A stretch of 64,000 bases of DNA from Dendrocalamus latiflorus. Its lineage: Eukaryota > Streptophyta > Magnoliopsida > Poales > Poaceae. Location: the NCBI GenBank assembly GCA_017311315.1, contig CM029632.1:13415014-13479013 (forward strand). The letters run 5' to 3'. Positions 22,301-32,795 of this stretch are shown piece by piece. The position numbers were made by a program, and so were the translations under genes. A model generated the notes under the pieces. The model saw only the letters and a program-made list of their open reading frames with translations, was not told the DNA's origin and ran no database searches. How positions within the stretch are numbered: the first letter of the stretch is position 1; each line of letters starts with the position of its first letter.

Positions 22301-22594
22301 GGCACAGTCTTGTCCACTGACCTTATATGGTGTAGCCCACAGGCCATTACTTGGTAGCAAGGCGTGAGTCAGTGTCCAGCATGGCGGAAACAGAGGTATT
22401 TGCCCGGATTTGAAGGTTTGTGGTGAAAACAACTGTTTTTTGAGTTCAAGGTAAAAATTGGACTCGGATCACACATCACACATCCTCTCCTAAAAAAGCC
22501 TAATCTTTTTTTTTACGATTTTTACTGTAAATCTGAAAAGTGAAAAAAGAACGGCGTACATGTCACAACAACAGGTACCCAAAAAGCCAGTCCC

Positions 22595-23170
22595 CGGAAG
22601 CGACAACAGAGCTTTCGGGAGGCAGTAAAAAGCCGGGCGTTCTCGCAGCCTGCAGGGGCGCATGGCATGGCAGCTGGACATGACGCGTCCATGGCTCCGT
22701 GTCCTTGGCGTCGCAACGCAGCCAAGCAAGAAAGCCCTCTGCCATGCCGGGCGATCGATCCAGCGCACGTCAGAGCTCAGCTAGAGGAGCGAGCATGCAC
22801 GCACCAAGCAGCAGTCGCCACACCGACCATGTGATGGCCGCACTGCACACCTTTTGGCAGAGGCCATGAAAGCAAAAGAAGAGAGAAATGGAAGGAGCAT
22901 TGCGCAGGTACAGTGTGCCAAGGACGGGGCCGTGTCCGGAGGCGTTGGGGATCCAAGGGCGGAGGCGTGGATTGGCTCCGGGTGGCGATGCCGCGAAAAG
23001 GTCGGGCTGGTGCATTGCATCAGCATGCCGCCTGTGCAGACCTCGTCGGCTTCCTCCCCACGTACGTGTACTGACGGTTGGCACCAACTGTGACTACTGT
23101 ACTAGTCCTCTGGTCTGGCCTTGTCAGGTTTAGTCTAAGGCCTGATCGTTCTATAATTCTATCCCGTGCA
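22595..23170. other. Intergenic, moderately GC-rich, nothing recognised
   Basis: ORFs of 60-105 codons occur on both strands but overlap each other and show no domain. No repeat boundary was seen. Confidence 0.35.
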
Positions 23171-23176
23171 CTTAGG

Positions 23177-23845
23177 CCCGCTCTAAAGAGTTACGTTTTT
23201 ATTTTATAATTTTAACTATTAGATTTTAGCTGAAATAATACTATAGCAGCTGTTAACTTTTTCTAAATTATTCAATTAAAAAAAGAAAAAGTTACATCGG
23301 ACAATAAAAACAATAAAGAAAAAAGAAAAGACAAAAAATATCTAAAGGACAAAAATGTTAGAATGATCTCAGGGCCCCTATCGCCAGCGCCACATAAATA
23401 GAGGTGGGGGGCGGGCGGCACAGAGACCAAGGTTCACCGTGCCGCCACCTCCCCACCGACAAAACCCTAGATCCGATCTAAGAGGGGGCGCGGCAGCGAC
23501 GGGAAGCACCACCGCCAGATCGCCGCCGCCCGGGACACGTCGCCGCCAAGGAGCCCCGCACCTCTTCCCCGACCGTCGCTGCCCGTGCGCAGACTTCACC
23601 AAGCGTACCCGCGATGGCCAACCCCTCCTCCTCCACATCGGACGGTTAGCCCTCTCTCTCCCTCTCAGTTTTGCCTCAAGAACCCGTACCCGTAATGAAA
23701 CCCCGCTAGATCTAACCTAGGAGATCCTAAAAGCTATCCTATCAAAAAAATCAAAATAAACCTAAATTAGAAGCTGACCTTTTCCAAATGACTTTTAGTT
23801 TAAATAAACAGAAAGAAAAAAGAAGCTGAAGCCGTTTAGAGCGGG
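23177..23845. repeat. Element-like unit: A-rich arms around a GC-rich exon-like core
   Basis: The left end has CCCGCTCTAAA and the right end the inverse TTTAGAGCGGG. The left part (23200-23350) shares the phrase TAGCAGCTGTTAACTTTTTC with the A-rich repeats at 41.8-42.2 kb. The middle (23395-23650) is GC-rich and resembles a gene 5' end: a CCG-rich leader, an ATG at 23614 followed by eleven codons, and T/C-rich sequence. It may be a small transposon with a captured gene fragment. No target duplication was identified. Confidence 0.3.
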
Positions 23846-24828
23846 GATTTGGAGCTTCTCTAATAAACTGTAAGTTGACTTATTTATGGTCAAAATAAGT
23901 TTACATGTAGAAATAGGGTTAGCTTATCAAATTGTGAGCTTCGAAATAAGTCTTGAAGTTGAATCTTAAACTAGATCTAATATGTCTCGGTGATCTAATG
24001 AGCTTCGAAACCTTTTAGGCACCATCCACCCTTTGTTACCATACTGATCATACACTGACTGATGGTCTAACTGTTTTTAGTATTTTTGCCAAGAGCACCA
24101 TGAATGGTTTATGCACTAATCAACACCATCGCATCTAGCATATAAAATTTTCTATTACTCTCTATTATTTCACATGGCAACCTTTGTAAAAGTCTTGGTA
24201 CCTTTTTGGCAAAGCTGAGAAGCAGAAGGAAGAACTATCGTACCTCCATGTACGAGATGTTCTGATTTCTGAAGACCAAAGACAGACAGAAAAAGAGGTG
24301 AAAAAACAAAGCAAAAAAATTCAGGTGGCTGCTGCCCTCTCTCTTCCCATGCCGGTTCTTTTTCCAGCACTGGTCGAGGGCATCCAACATCCGTTCATGT
24401 TTGACATAGTTTCTCACTAGCTAGACCACTGCACTGCACGCGTCAGGAACAAGACAGTTCGTCCACTGCATTTTGCGTCCTCGAAGAGCAGTTGAGCATT
24501 AGGTGTGCTGAGATGATGGCTCTGGAGTTGAAGAATCCGAAGTGGTTGGTACTGTTGCTAGGTGAACAAACGACATCATCGATCTCATCTAACCATGTCA
24601 AGTACATCTCAACTGTAGAACGTAGTTGACCGAGGAATAAGTTGCACATCTCATCTACCCTCATCAACCATGGAGCCAGTCACAGGCCAATTGACCAAGG
24701 AAGAACTTGTACGAAGGTGCCATCAACACCCACAGCAAGGTATCATTCTTCTTCTTCTTTTTAATGAAAGTTTACTTCTTCTTTAGTTTAAAAATAGCAG
24801 AAAGTTTTAGGACTGCCAAAAACAGTTA
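23846..24828. other. Intergenic, nothing recognised
   Basis: AT-rich DNA with ORFs below 75 codons. No domain, splice pattern or repeat end was recognised. Confidence 0.35.
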
Positions 24829-24936
24829 GGCCCTGTTTGGAATGTGAGAATTTTTCCCGATTCCTGCGGGAATTGAACTGTTTCCTGCAAAATTCCTGCA
24901 AAATTTCTGTGAAATTCCTCTGTTCCAAACAGGCCC
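24829..24936. mobile_element. Tourist-like MITE (copy 1) with TTA duplication
   Basis: A 108-bp element beginning GGCCCTGTTTGGAA and ending TTCCAAACAGGCCC, flanked by TTA on both sides (24826-24828 and 24937-24939). TIR and 3-bp TTA duplication are those of PIF/Harbinger-derived Tourist MITEs. The interior consists of TTCCTG-type repeats. A copy of the same length lies at 40039-40146. Confidence 0.88.
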
Positions 24937-24939
24937 TTA

Positions 24940-25840
24940 GTAAGGACTACTCAACGCTATACGAGTGGCTATAATTTCGAGTAATTAAGCGGTTTCTAGA
25001 AAAAGTTTATTGCATCTAAGAGAATTTTTACAATATATTCTAATGGTAGAAAGAGAGTGGTAGTAAAAATTAAATTTGATCATTGATTTATAATGGTATA
25101 ATAAATTTTTTTATAAATCTAAATTTTTCGTGAGAGTATTATGGACTTTTTCTCTGAATCTATTATTAATCCTTTTCATCGCTATCGCTCCCGCCTCTCA
25201 CCTATTCCGCTGCGTCGCCACCGTCGTCTCTCGTATACGCACTGCCGCGACACTTATAGAAATTACTGTTACGTCATGTATTCCCTTAAGATTCTATTAC
25301 TAGTACTATCGATGATAATATAACTAAATTCTAACTAATCTGATTCATTGGATAAAAAATGAACGGCTTATATTTATTTTGGAGTAGTATTAAAGAGCCC
25401 CAGCTGAAAACTGCATAAAAATGGAGTGTGCAAACGACCTAACTACCTAGCACGACACCCCTAAGACTAATCATAAGCTAGCAAAATGCCCCAGATTAAT
25501 TCAACAAAAGAGAACAGTGAGATAGTTATCAGTGGCGCTGGAGAGAAGCTCATGAATTCGATGACTGACCACATGGATCAAATGATTAATTGGATAAGCG
25601 ACAACATATACGTACCTGTAACATGCATGTTGGCCGAGATGATTGTAACATGCATGTTGGCCGAGGAGACGAGCATAGATTGCTCTATTATTTCACATGG
25701 CGATAATACGTATCAATTATTGAGGAACTGTTATTGGCAAGTTTAATCCGATCGATTCTTCTCTTATGCAAAGAGATGGATCAATTACAGAGTAATAAAA
25801 ATAGTAGATTGAAACACAGAGATAGGGGGAAACTCCTGTT
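24940..25840. other. Intergenic; 27-bp tandem duplication at 25617-25664
   Basis: An 86-codon ORF (25486-25746) has no recognisable domain. Its middle contains TGTAACATGCATGTTGGCCGAG twice in tandem, which is the only repeat noticed. Treated as non-coding. Confidence 0.35.
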
Positions 25841-25849
25841 TTTTTTATT

Positions 25850-25975
25850 GTTTTCTCTTTCTCATATGTACAAAATAACCAATGGGACTTCCTATATATA
25901 GCCTAGTGGTGAGGTGCCCACCATGGGGCAAGGCTTCAAGCCCAGGTCCAGGTTTCTCAACACTCCTCCGTGGGC
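25850..25975 (-). repeat. LTR-start-like repeat unit, copy A
   Basis: Read on the minus strand it begins TGTTGAGAAACCTGGACC and runs to TTATTTTGTACATATGAG. A second copy (26470-26562) begins TGTTGGAAAACTTAGACC and ends TTATTTTGTACATATGTGG. The TGTTG start and its position downstream of the copia remnant suggest an LTR edge. Confidence 0.4.
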
Positions 25976-26198
25976 ACTCATCCGACACGTTCATGCCTCA
26001 TCAAAACTCCATAAAAACCCAGTGAAAAAATTTAAAGGAAGCGTACATGATACATGTTATGCTGTGTTGCACGAATCGTCTCATTCAAAACCTTGGCCGA
26101 GAAATTTTCAGAAAAACTCATCAAGAGAAAAAGAGTACAATTCACCCAAATAATCTACATGATTTATTCTTTGGGTATTCGATCTTCGTGATCAAGTT

Positions 26199-26475
26199 TT
26201 AATAACGAGCTTGAGAAAAATCTCTCCCTGTATTCTGCACCTCTCTAAGTCTCATCATTCCAATTCCTCGTGCGCATTTTTCAAAACTAGATGCTGGGAG
26301 TGACTTAGTGAATAAATCTGCAAGATTTTCATATGACTTAGTATGTAGTACCTTAATTTCGTATATCTTTTGCAATTCATGAGCATAGAAGAACTTGGAG
26401 TTGATATGCTTTGTGAGATGACTCTTTACGTAGCCCGTCTGCACTTGTGTAATACAAACTGCATTCTCTTCCACA
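26199..26475 (-). pseudogene. C-terminal end of a Ty1/copia polyprotein (RNase H tail)
   Basis: The minus-strand translation contains CITQVQTGYVKSHLTKHI, HELQKIYEIKVLHTKSYENL, ADLFTKSLPASSFEKC and GIGMMRLREVQ, the conserved tail of copia RNase H domains. The frame then stops. Upstream the frame runs into an unrelated repeat unit (26470-26562), so the rest of the polyprotein is missing. This is a truncated, dead copy. Confidence 0.85.
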
Positions 26476-26663
26476 TATGTACAAAATAACAAATATAACC
26501 TAGTGATGATGTGCCTACTATGGATCAAGACTTTAAGCCTAGGTCTAAGTTTTCCAACACCAATTAGCCTGTAGAGAGTGGTACAGGCTGTGTAGCACGT
26601 ACATTGGCCGTCAGATTCTTTGCCAGGTGTGTAACGCCGTATGCTTGCTCTGTTGAGGACCAA

Positions 26664-27370
26664 AGTCGTTAATTCCGTTGCAAAATTGAAGACCGAGGAA
26701 CGACAGCGCTAGCTGTGTGCCTGTGACGGCTATCACATGAATTTATATGAGTGTATATGTCTTTCCCCAATCAAAGGCCTGTATATTTCTTTCATGGTAC
26801 TGTCACCAAACAAGATAGGAAGGGGGCACATCATTCATGCATGGATGAACATTCTTGAGTACTGTTGAAACAAATGAGTTCCTTAATTTAAATCGCGAGT
26901 GTAAAACAGACTCACTCATAAGTTTGTGTTACACAATTTTTTAAGAGAAAAAAAATGCCAAGATACAACATATATTGCCCGTCTTTTCTTCAAGCTCAAG
27001 CTTCCGGGTGAGCTAACATCTATGTGACACTGAATATGCTGTACGATATCCATCCGAGTCAGTTGTCTTTTTTTTTGGGGTTTTATTAAACAACATCCAG
27101 ATACTTTTTTCCTAACTATCATTCAGATTTAAGATTATTGAATTAGAGATCCAATGGCTATAAATTCTCTCCCTTCCCCTTGAATTCTACCATCTTCCCA
27201 TTGAAAAAACCCTTTCAAAAACTAGGAGCCCCTAGATCTTTAATCTAAGGGTCACAAATTTAGATAATAGTTAGAAATTTTTTTAAGTAATATCTAGACA
27301 CTCTTTTTTTAGCAAAGAGGCAGAAGCTCTGCCTAACTCTTTATAGACACGAGTCAGTTATCTTGAGATG
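26664..27370. other. Intergenic, nothing recognised
   Basis: AT-rich DNA with no ORF above 70 codons and no clear element ends. Confidence 0.35.
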
Positions 27371-28655
27371 AATTTTTTGTATGAATAATCTATTTTTATT
27401 TGAAATTACAAAAGTATACCCGTGGAAATTTTTTTTACAAAAATCGCCCAACCAGGAGGCGACATGTGGGCAGTTTGGTAACGGTTGGGCGAATTATTAC
27501 TGTCGTCCGGGCGTTGGGTGACTGGAGGTGTAGTCGCCGCACAGTTGGGCGACTGGACCTCCAGTCGCCCAATGCCCGGGCGACAAGGGGGTTAAAAAGG
27601 CAGCGCGCTCGACCGCCGCCACCCCTGCCTCATTTGTTTGGATCGTTCGGCGCCACGAGAGAAGAAAGGAGAGGAGAAAGAAGACAAAGGAGAGAACCTA
27701 TCGGCAGCCGGTAAGGACTAGCAATAACAATATCTCCCTCTGTATTTACAGTCCCTGGAACCCCTATGTACCTACCGCAAATGAATCGATCTTGAGATCC
27801 ACCCTGAAGACCAACGGGCCCTCAACTTCGAGGAGTGGAATGTCGCAAGTTCATCGGGGATGCAGGAGGAGGAGCGCCGCAAGAATGAGCAAACCATGCG
27901 TATACAACGCGAGATGAAAACTCATCTCGAAGCGTGCAAGTGTAGGGAGCAGGAGGCTCGCGAGAGAGAGGGAAATGGCGGCTAAGGCAAAAGAGGCCGC
28001 CGAGGAGTTCAACGTCGAGCGAGCAAGGAAGGGAAAATGATCCCAGTCCACACAATAGGTCGTACAAGCAGTTAGGTGGGTTAGTTGCACATGATGCTAT
28101 ATGTTATGCATGTAATGAAAAAGTACGCGACATGTTACTCCCAACTGTACTATGAAGTTTATTTAAATTCAAACAAGTCTATTATCTCGTCTTTTCGCAT
28201 TCAATCATTCACATATCAAGTCATATAACAATATTAACATACCGGTTTTCTCCGTACACGAATTCTCAGTAACATCAAAATATTACTTACTATCGTATGT
28301 ACCGATCGTTCTATGGTCAATCGTTCCTAAAAAAAATTTTAAAATTTTTTACGCACCTACAATATACAATGAACATAAATTTTTATTACAACTCCACCAG
28401 ATTTTTCCCAGTTTAAAACTACAAAATTGATAAAATTTAAAACATTCACGAGGGACTGAGTGCAGTCGCCCAATGGGAAGGCGACTGGCTGCAGTCGCTC
28501 GAGGGTAGGGCGACAGGGACTCTGTCGGCCCCTGGTTGGGCGATTGGCTTCAATCGCTCCCCATTGGGCGACTAGAGCCTATTTTTGTAAAAAAAATTCT
28601 CGTGGGTATATTTTTGTAATTTCGAATAAAAAATAGATTATTCATACAAAAAATT
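27371..28655. mobile_element. Long-TIR element with GTCGCCCAA-rich arms
   Basis: The left end (AATTTTTTGTATGAATAATC at 27371) and the inverse of the right end are nearly identical for about 60 bp, including TTACAAAAGTATACCCGTGG paired with TTACAAAAATATACCCACGA. Both arms continue with repeated GTCGCCCAA/TTGGGCGAC words (27445-27590 and 28460-28575). The interior carries a small coding remnant. Long, diverged arms suggest a MULE; no 9-bp target duplication was recognised. Confidence 0.6.
27790..28040 (+). pseudogene. Coiled-coil coding remnant inside the long-TIR element
   Basis: The plus-strand translation gives RALNFEEWNVASSSGMQEEE, RRKNEQTMRIQREMKTHLEA and CKCREQEARERE in one frame, then EMAAKAKEAAEEFNVERARK in another, ending at a stop. 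A frame change at about 27965-27975 separates the two. Charged-residue periodicity predicts a coiled coil. I do not recognise the parent gene. Confidence 0.4.
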
Positions 28656-28659
28656 TGCG

Positions 28660-29303
28660 TTACCACAATTTTGAAGGAGAAAAACGTGTGGTACTTGAAA
28701 GATTCAACAAACATATCAGTTAAACAGGTTACGGTGGTGTAGTTCCGATGATTGAGGGCCCGCTTCAAACAACCTATGTTTCTAGCTTCTAAAAGTTGTC
28801 AGTTTTTTAATTTCGCTAGCCTTTTAACTTTTTCAAGTTTTTGTCTTTTTTCTGTTATTCCTTTTCATTGTTCGTGAAAATATTTTTTTACTTTTAAATT
28901 TAATTACTTAGAAAAAATTAACAACAGTTACAATGTTTTTGCAGCCGTAAGTCAGAAACTACATTGAGCACTACCGGAGTCTGTGTTATAGGCCTACTGG
29001 TGCAGCATAGATATGTAGTAGTGTCAAATTGTAAGCGGTTTCTTAGGGCATGTTTATATTGCCACTTGCTTCTGGTTTTTATTTGAAGAAGCCAAAAATT
29101 AATATGAATTTTCAGTTTCGAAGCGACTTCTCCACTTCTCTCACTCCGGAGATAAGACAGGGGTCACGGACATATCACGCACCCTACTCTTCTCGCTTCT
29201 GTCTCTCGCAGTATCTTTCACTCACTTTTCTCCTTCTAAAAATCACTTCTTTCAATTTATATTATTTATTTTCAGTTAAAAGTTATCAACCATAGTTAAT
29301 ATA
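28660..29303. other. Intergenic AT-rich DNA with MITE-like pieces
   Basis: The part at 28790-28960 resembles 33540-33730 (both have CTTTTT-rich runs, then TAATTA..TTAG, AACAACAGTTA and a CAGCCG/CAACCA..AAA end), suggesting two copies of an uncharacterised MITE. No gene seen. Confidence 0.35.
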
Positions 29304-29308
29304 GATAT

Positions 29309-32300
29309 TGAAAAGCCCCACAAATTTCAAACCAAAATTTTCCTTGTTTTTGCTGGGTTTTTGAGTGAATTTCAGAAACTTTCCCTTTTTGGAAAGTCTC
29401 CCGGAGCCGCTTCCCTTTTTCGGCTGGGCGCCACCTCCTCCCCGTTGGCGCCGCTCCCCTCCCCGCGTTTCCCCCCTTCCTTGGCGCCCCCTCCCTTCCC
29501 TCTTCCCGCTGGCGCTTTTCTTCCTCCCCGCCTTCGCTCTCGCGCATGCGCTGCGCGCCCACGCCCGCTCCCGCACCGCCTCGCGCCCCCGGTTTCTCCC
29601 CGCGCCCGCGCCGCCCCGACAGCCCCAGTCCGAAACCAGCAGCACCCTTGCGCCACGCGTCGCTGCCCTCCTGCACTCGACCCCACCTGTCAGTTGCCAC
29701 TTCCTCCCTCTCCCGCGCGCGGTCGCGCCTCGCTCAAGCCCGCCGCTCACCTGCTCCCTCTCCCGTCGCCTCGCCATTATGGCTGCCCAGCGCCCGGTCA
29801 CAGCCTCATTACATAGAGGAGACGCCCCACCTGCTCCCCGTCACTCCTGTTGACCCCGACGTCACCGCCCGTGCCTTCTCCCCCACGGATCCCCTCCGCC
29901 CGGGTATAAAACCCCCTTCCCTCTCCCGCACACTCTTTTGTTTCCTGAGTTCTCCCACCACTCTCAATCTCTTTCTGCCACCCCAGAGAACCTCCACGAG
30001 CAGCCGATCGACGCCACATCGCCCCAACCGCCGTCGCCACTCTCCCCTGCGCCGATAACCCCCGTGAGCTGATCTTCCTCCCCCTTTCCTCATTGCTCGA
30101 TTCATTTCGCCTGGAGCTTCCTTGCTACTCCCTAACTGCCACGGTATCCTTTGCTGGCCAGGTGATCGTCCGTGTAAACCCGCCACCGTAGCTCTTCTCC
30201 GGCCGAAGCACTCCTCCCGTGGCCAGATCTCCAGGGAGCTCCCCAGCTTGCGCCGCCACCGCCATTGTAAGCCCCGGGTTCCCCTGAACGTGTGGCTGCC
30301 GCCGATTTGACCCATTTGGCCCCGGTGACCCCCTTCACCATCGGGAGACCGAACTCCCCTTTTTGCTTCCTGCCTCCTCCACTGATCCCCTCACCTTCCA
30401 AAGCCCCAAAATGGGTTCCCCGTGTCAAGCTCCACCCATTGGTACCCTCCCTTGCCGCCGGAGTCCCCCGCAGTCGCCGGAGAGCGGAGGCGCCACCCCT
30501 CTGCCCCTCTGACGCGAACCCGCGGTGAGAGGAAGACGAAGGGAAGACGTGGCCCTATCTCTCCCGTCTACTCCCCACCGTTGCCATCTAATTTAGAGCG
30601 TCGGATGTCCACCCTCCTCCGCCGTTCGATCTTCATAAACACCGCCTCCCGCATCCGTCCGATCCCGCCTTACCGCTTCGCCCGCTCTCCCCACCACGTT
30701 GCCGTCCGATCTCCACCCACTCAAATCCAGACCACTCCCTCCCTCGCCATCTTCACCGTCCGCCAGCGCCACGCGTCGACCATCCGGACCGCGTGAGCGT
30801 GGGTCGACTCCTCGGCCTGCTTCGCCGCTGAGCGCGCGTCGGCCTGCCAGGCCGCGTGAGCGCGCTGCTCGTGGGCCGCGTCGGCCGTTCGGCCGCGCGG
30901 GCCGCACAGTGCCGGGCCGCACTGTAGCAGAAGGCCGGCCCGACACTGTTCACCCGAACTTCCCGTGATTTAATCTTTTCCAGAAATCAGAAAAATACAA
31001 ATAAATTATAGAAAATCCTAAAAATTCCCAAATTTCACCACCTTGCTCCATTTAATGTGTTGAACCCATTTTTGACCTCCATTTCCCTAAATTCATTCCA
31101 GAAAAATTCCAAAAATTCCAATTTGAGGATTTATGCATTTTACTCCTTTTTAATAGTTTATTTTCCTCGCTTGAATAGTTTCAAGCCAGACTTACTTATT
31201 TTATGTGTTTGCGCTAGTTTCGGAGATCTCGGAAGTTCAGGTGCAGTCTCGGGATCCAGGTGCTTCTACGTTCAAGCTAGCTGAGATCGTCCAGATTAAC
31301 GGCAATTCGCAAAACCTTTGACCATATTGTATCCCATGATGTTTAAATATGCTTATTATGTTATTTGCATTATGTTAATTATGAAATGCTAGTTCAAATT
31401 AAAATAAAATGTTGAGAATGACATGCTTATATAGTTAAACCTAACATCGACAAATGCCATGTTGAACTTGTAGCCCCGCCATTGTAACCCTAGAAATAAT
31501 TACTTGGTAATCTAGATAACTGTAGGTTATTATTAGCACACAAAGTTGTCACACTAATAAGGTTGTGGCTGCGGGCCAATAGAATTTGGAAAACCCGACT
31601 CTAAGGTAAGGTGGTATGGGACACCGTATCTTAGAGCGGAGAGTGCCGGCGTGCACAAGTTAGGGTAAGGGTGTTGGGGAAGGAGCCGCAACACGGTCTT
31701 CGCCCATCTCTTACCCTAGGGTTGGAGTTGGGGTAAGGGTGTTGTGGGGAACCGCGAGACGGTCGACGCCCACCGCTTACCCTAGGTTGGCGGTCGCGGA
31801 CCTGGCGAGGTTGCGGACCCCGTGAAAATATAAGGACTAGACCCTTATGCTGAGCAAATGTCATAGTGATCGCTCAACCACAGGAGTTGACTTGTCAACA
31901 CTGGTTTAGTAGCTGCTCAACTCGATTGAAACTCTACAGGTGTTGAGAGGCAGGAGGTTGGGTAGTAGGTTAGGTACGCCGTGCTGCGGGTACCTAACAA
32001 CGGTAGAGTTCACTCGAAGCGGACGGGAGTTTTCATGTGTCAGACCTGAGTGGATTCTACCGGGTAGAGCCTATATAAAGAATTGAGCAGTGAAACGACC
32101 TGGCTTTCTTAACTCTGTCGCGGGAGTTAAGAGATCGTGTGGGTAAAGCTGAGCAAACTCTGCAGAGTCAAATAAATGGTATTCGAATACGCCGTGCTCC
32201 CGGTTAATGGAGCTGTGTCAATTGGGTGATTCCAGATGCGAAGCTTAAGTAGTGTTTAACTGGATTAGTTGATTAATTATCTTTTTATGAAAACCCTAAT

Positions 32301-32790
32301 GTTAAGGAGTAGCTGTATCTCTTTAAAAGTTTTTGAAGACGTTTGCAAGAAAAACTGCATCCACTGAAAGTTAATAAAACAAGTATACTCCCTTCCTTTG
32401 TTGATCTGTGCATATAGTAAGATAGGGTTCCTTTGTGGCTTGCTCAGCTGGTTAGCTCACGGCTTGCTGGTCCCCCCTTTAGAGGATTAAGACGAAGGAG
32501 AAGGTCTCCCTGTCGAGGAAACCCCTGCGGAGCTGTTCTTCGGCAAGGACCTGTGGCTTTAGGTCTTCGCCGCGCTCAAGCGGATTTTGGAGTCTTTTGT
32601 GATGTAAATATACTTTGGGCTTGCACGCTCCGCTGCAGAAAACCGGATGTTAATCCATATGTGAAATATATGCTGGACTTTTGTTGTAAGCATGTATGGT
32701 ATACTCTTACGCGACACTCTATAACTGTTCATACGTAAATAGTTGTAGAATATCGTGTCCGTATACGCCTGTAGAAACGGAGGGGTTACA
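29309..32790 (+). mobile_element. Solo LTR, about 3.5 kb, of a large LTR retrotransposon
   Basis: The unit begins TGAAAAGCCCC, ends GGGGTTACA, and is flanked by the direct repeat GATAT (29304-29308 and 32791-32795). No second LTR or internal domain is nearby. It has an AT-rich start, a GC-rich CT-strand segment (29400-30950) that produces many overlapping ORFs, an AT-rich middle, and a TATA box in GCCTATATAAAGAATTGAGC near 32070. A related copy in the opposite orientation lies at about 46444-50199. An imperfect 70-bp duplication with GGTAAGGGTGTTG occurs at about 31660-31795. Confidence 0.8.
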
Positions 32791-32795
32791 GATAT

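Larger units (their letters stand above)
20495..22594. mobile_element. Mutator-like element (MULE) with long TIRs and two convergent coding regions
   Basis: The left arm (20495-20735) and the inverted right arm (22353-22594) share matching blocks in the same order: TACAGTGCAAAAATTACG with TACAGTAAAAATCG, AACTTTCAAATCCAAGCAAA with AACCTTCAAATCCGGGCAAA, and CACGTTGGCCGCTAACTCAC with CATGCTGGACACTGACTCAC. Arms of about 200 bp with this much divergence fit an old MULE. The outer ends are approximate, and no clean 9-bp duplication was found. Inside are an intact plus-strand gene (20852-21503) and a decayed minus-strand transposase-like N-terminus (21870-22300). Confidence 0.6.

Noticed and set aside
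25486..25746. 86-codon ORF with an internal repeat
   Set aside because: The repeat is a 27-bp DNA duplication; no homologous feature or coding context.
29286..30968. Many ORFs of 100-170 codons on both strands
   Set aside because: They overlap in up to four frames, are Pro/Arg/Ser-rich, and lie wholly inside the solo LTR with TSD GATAT.
31655..31800. Telomere-like GGGTAAGGG/CTTACCC words
   Set aside because: Not TTTAGGG; they belong to an imperfect 70-bp duplication within an LTR.
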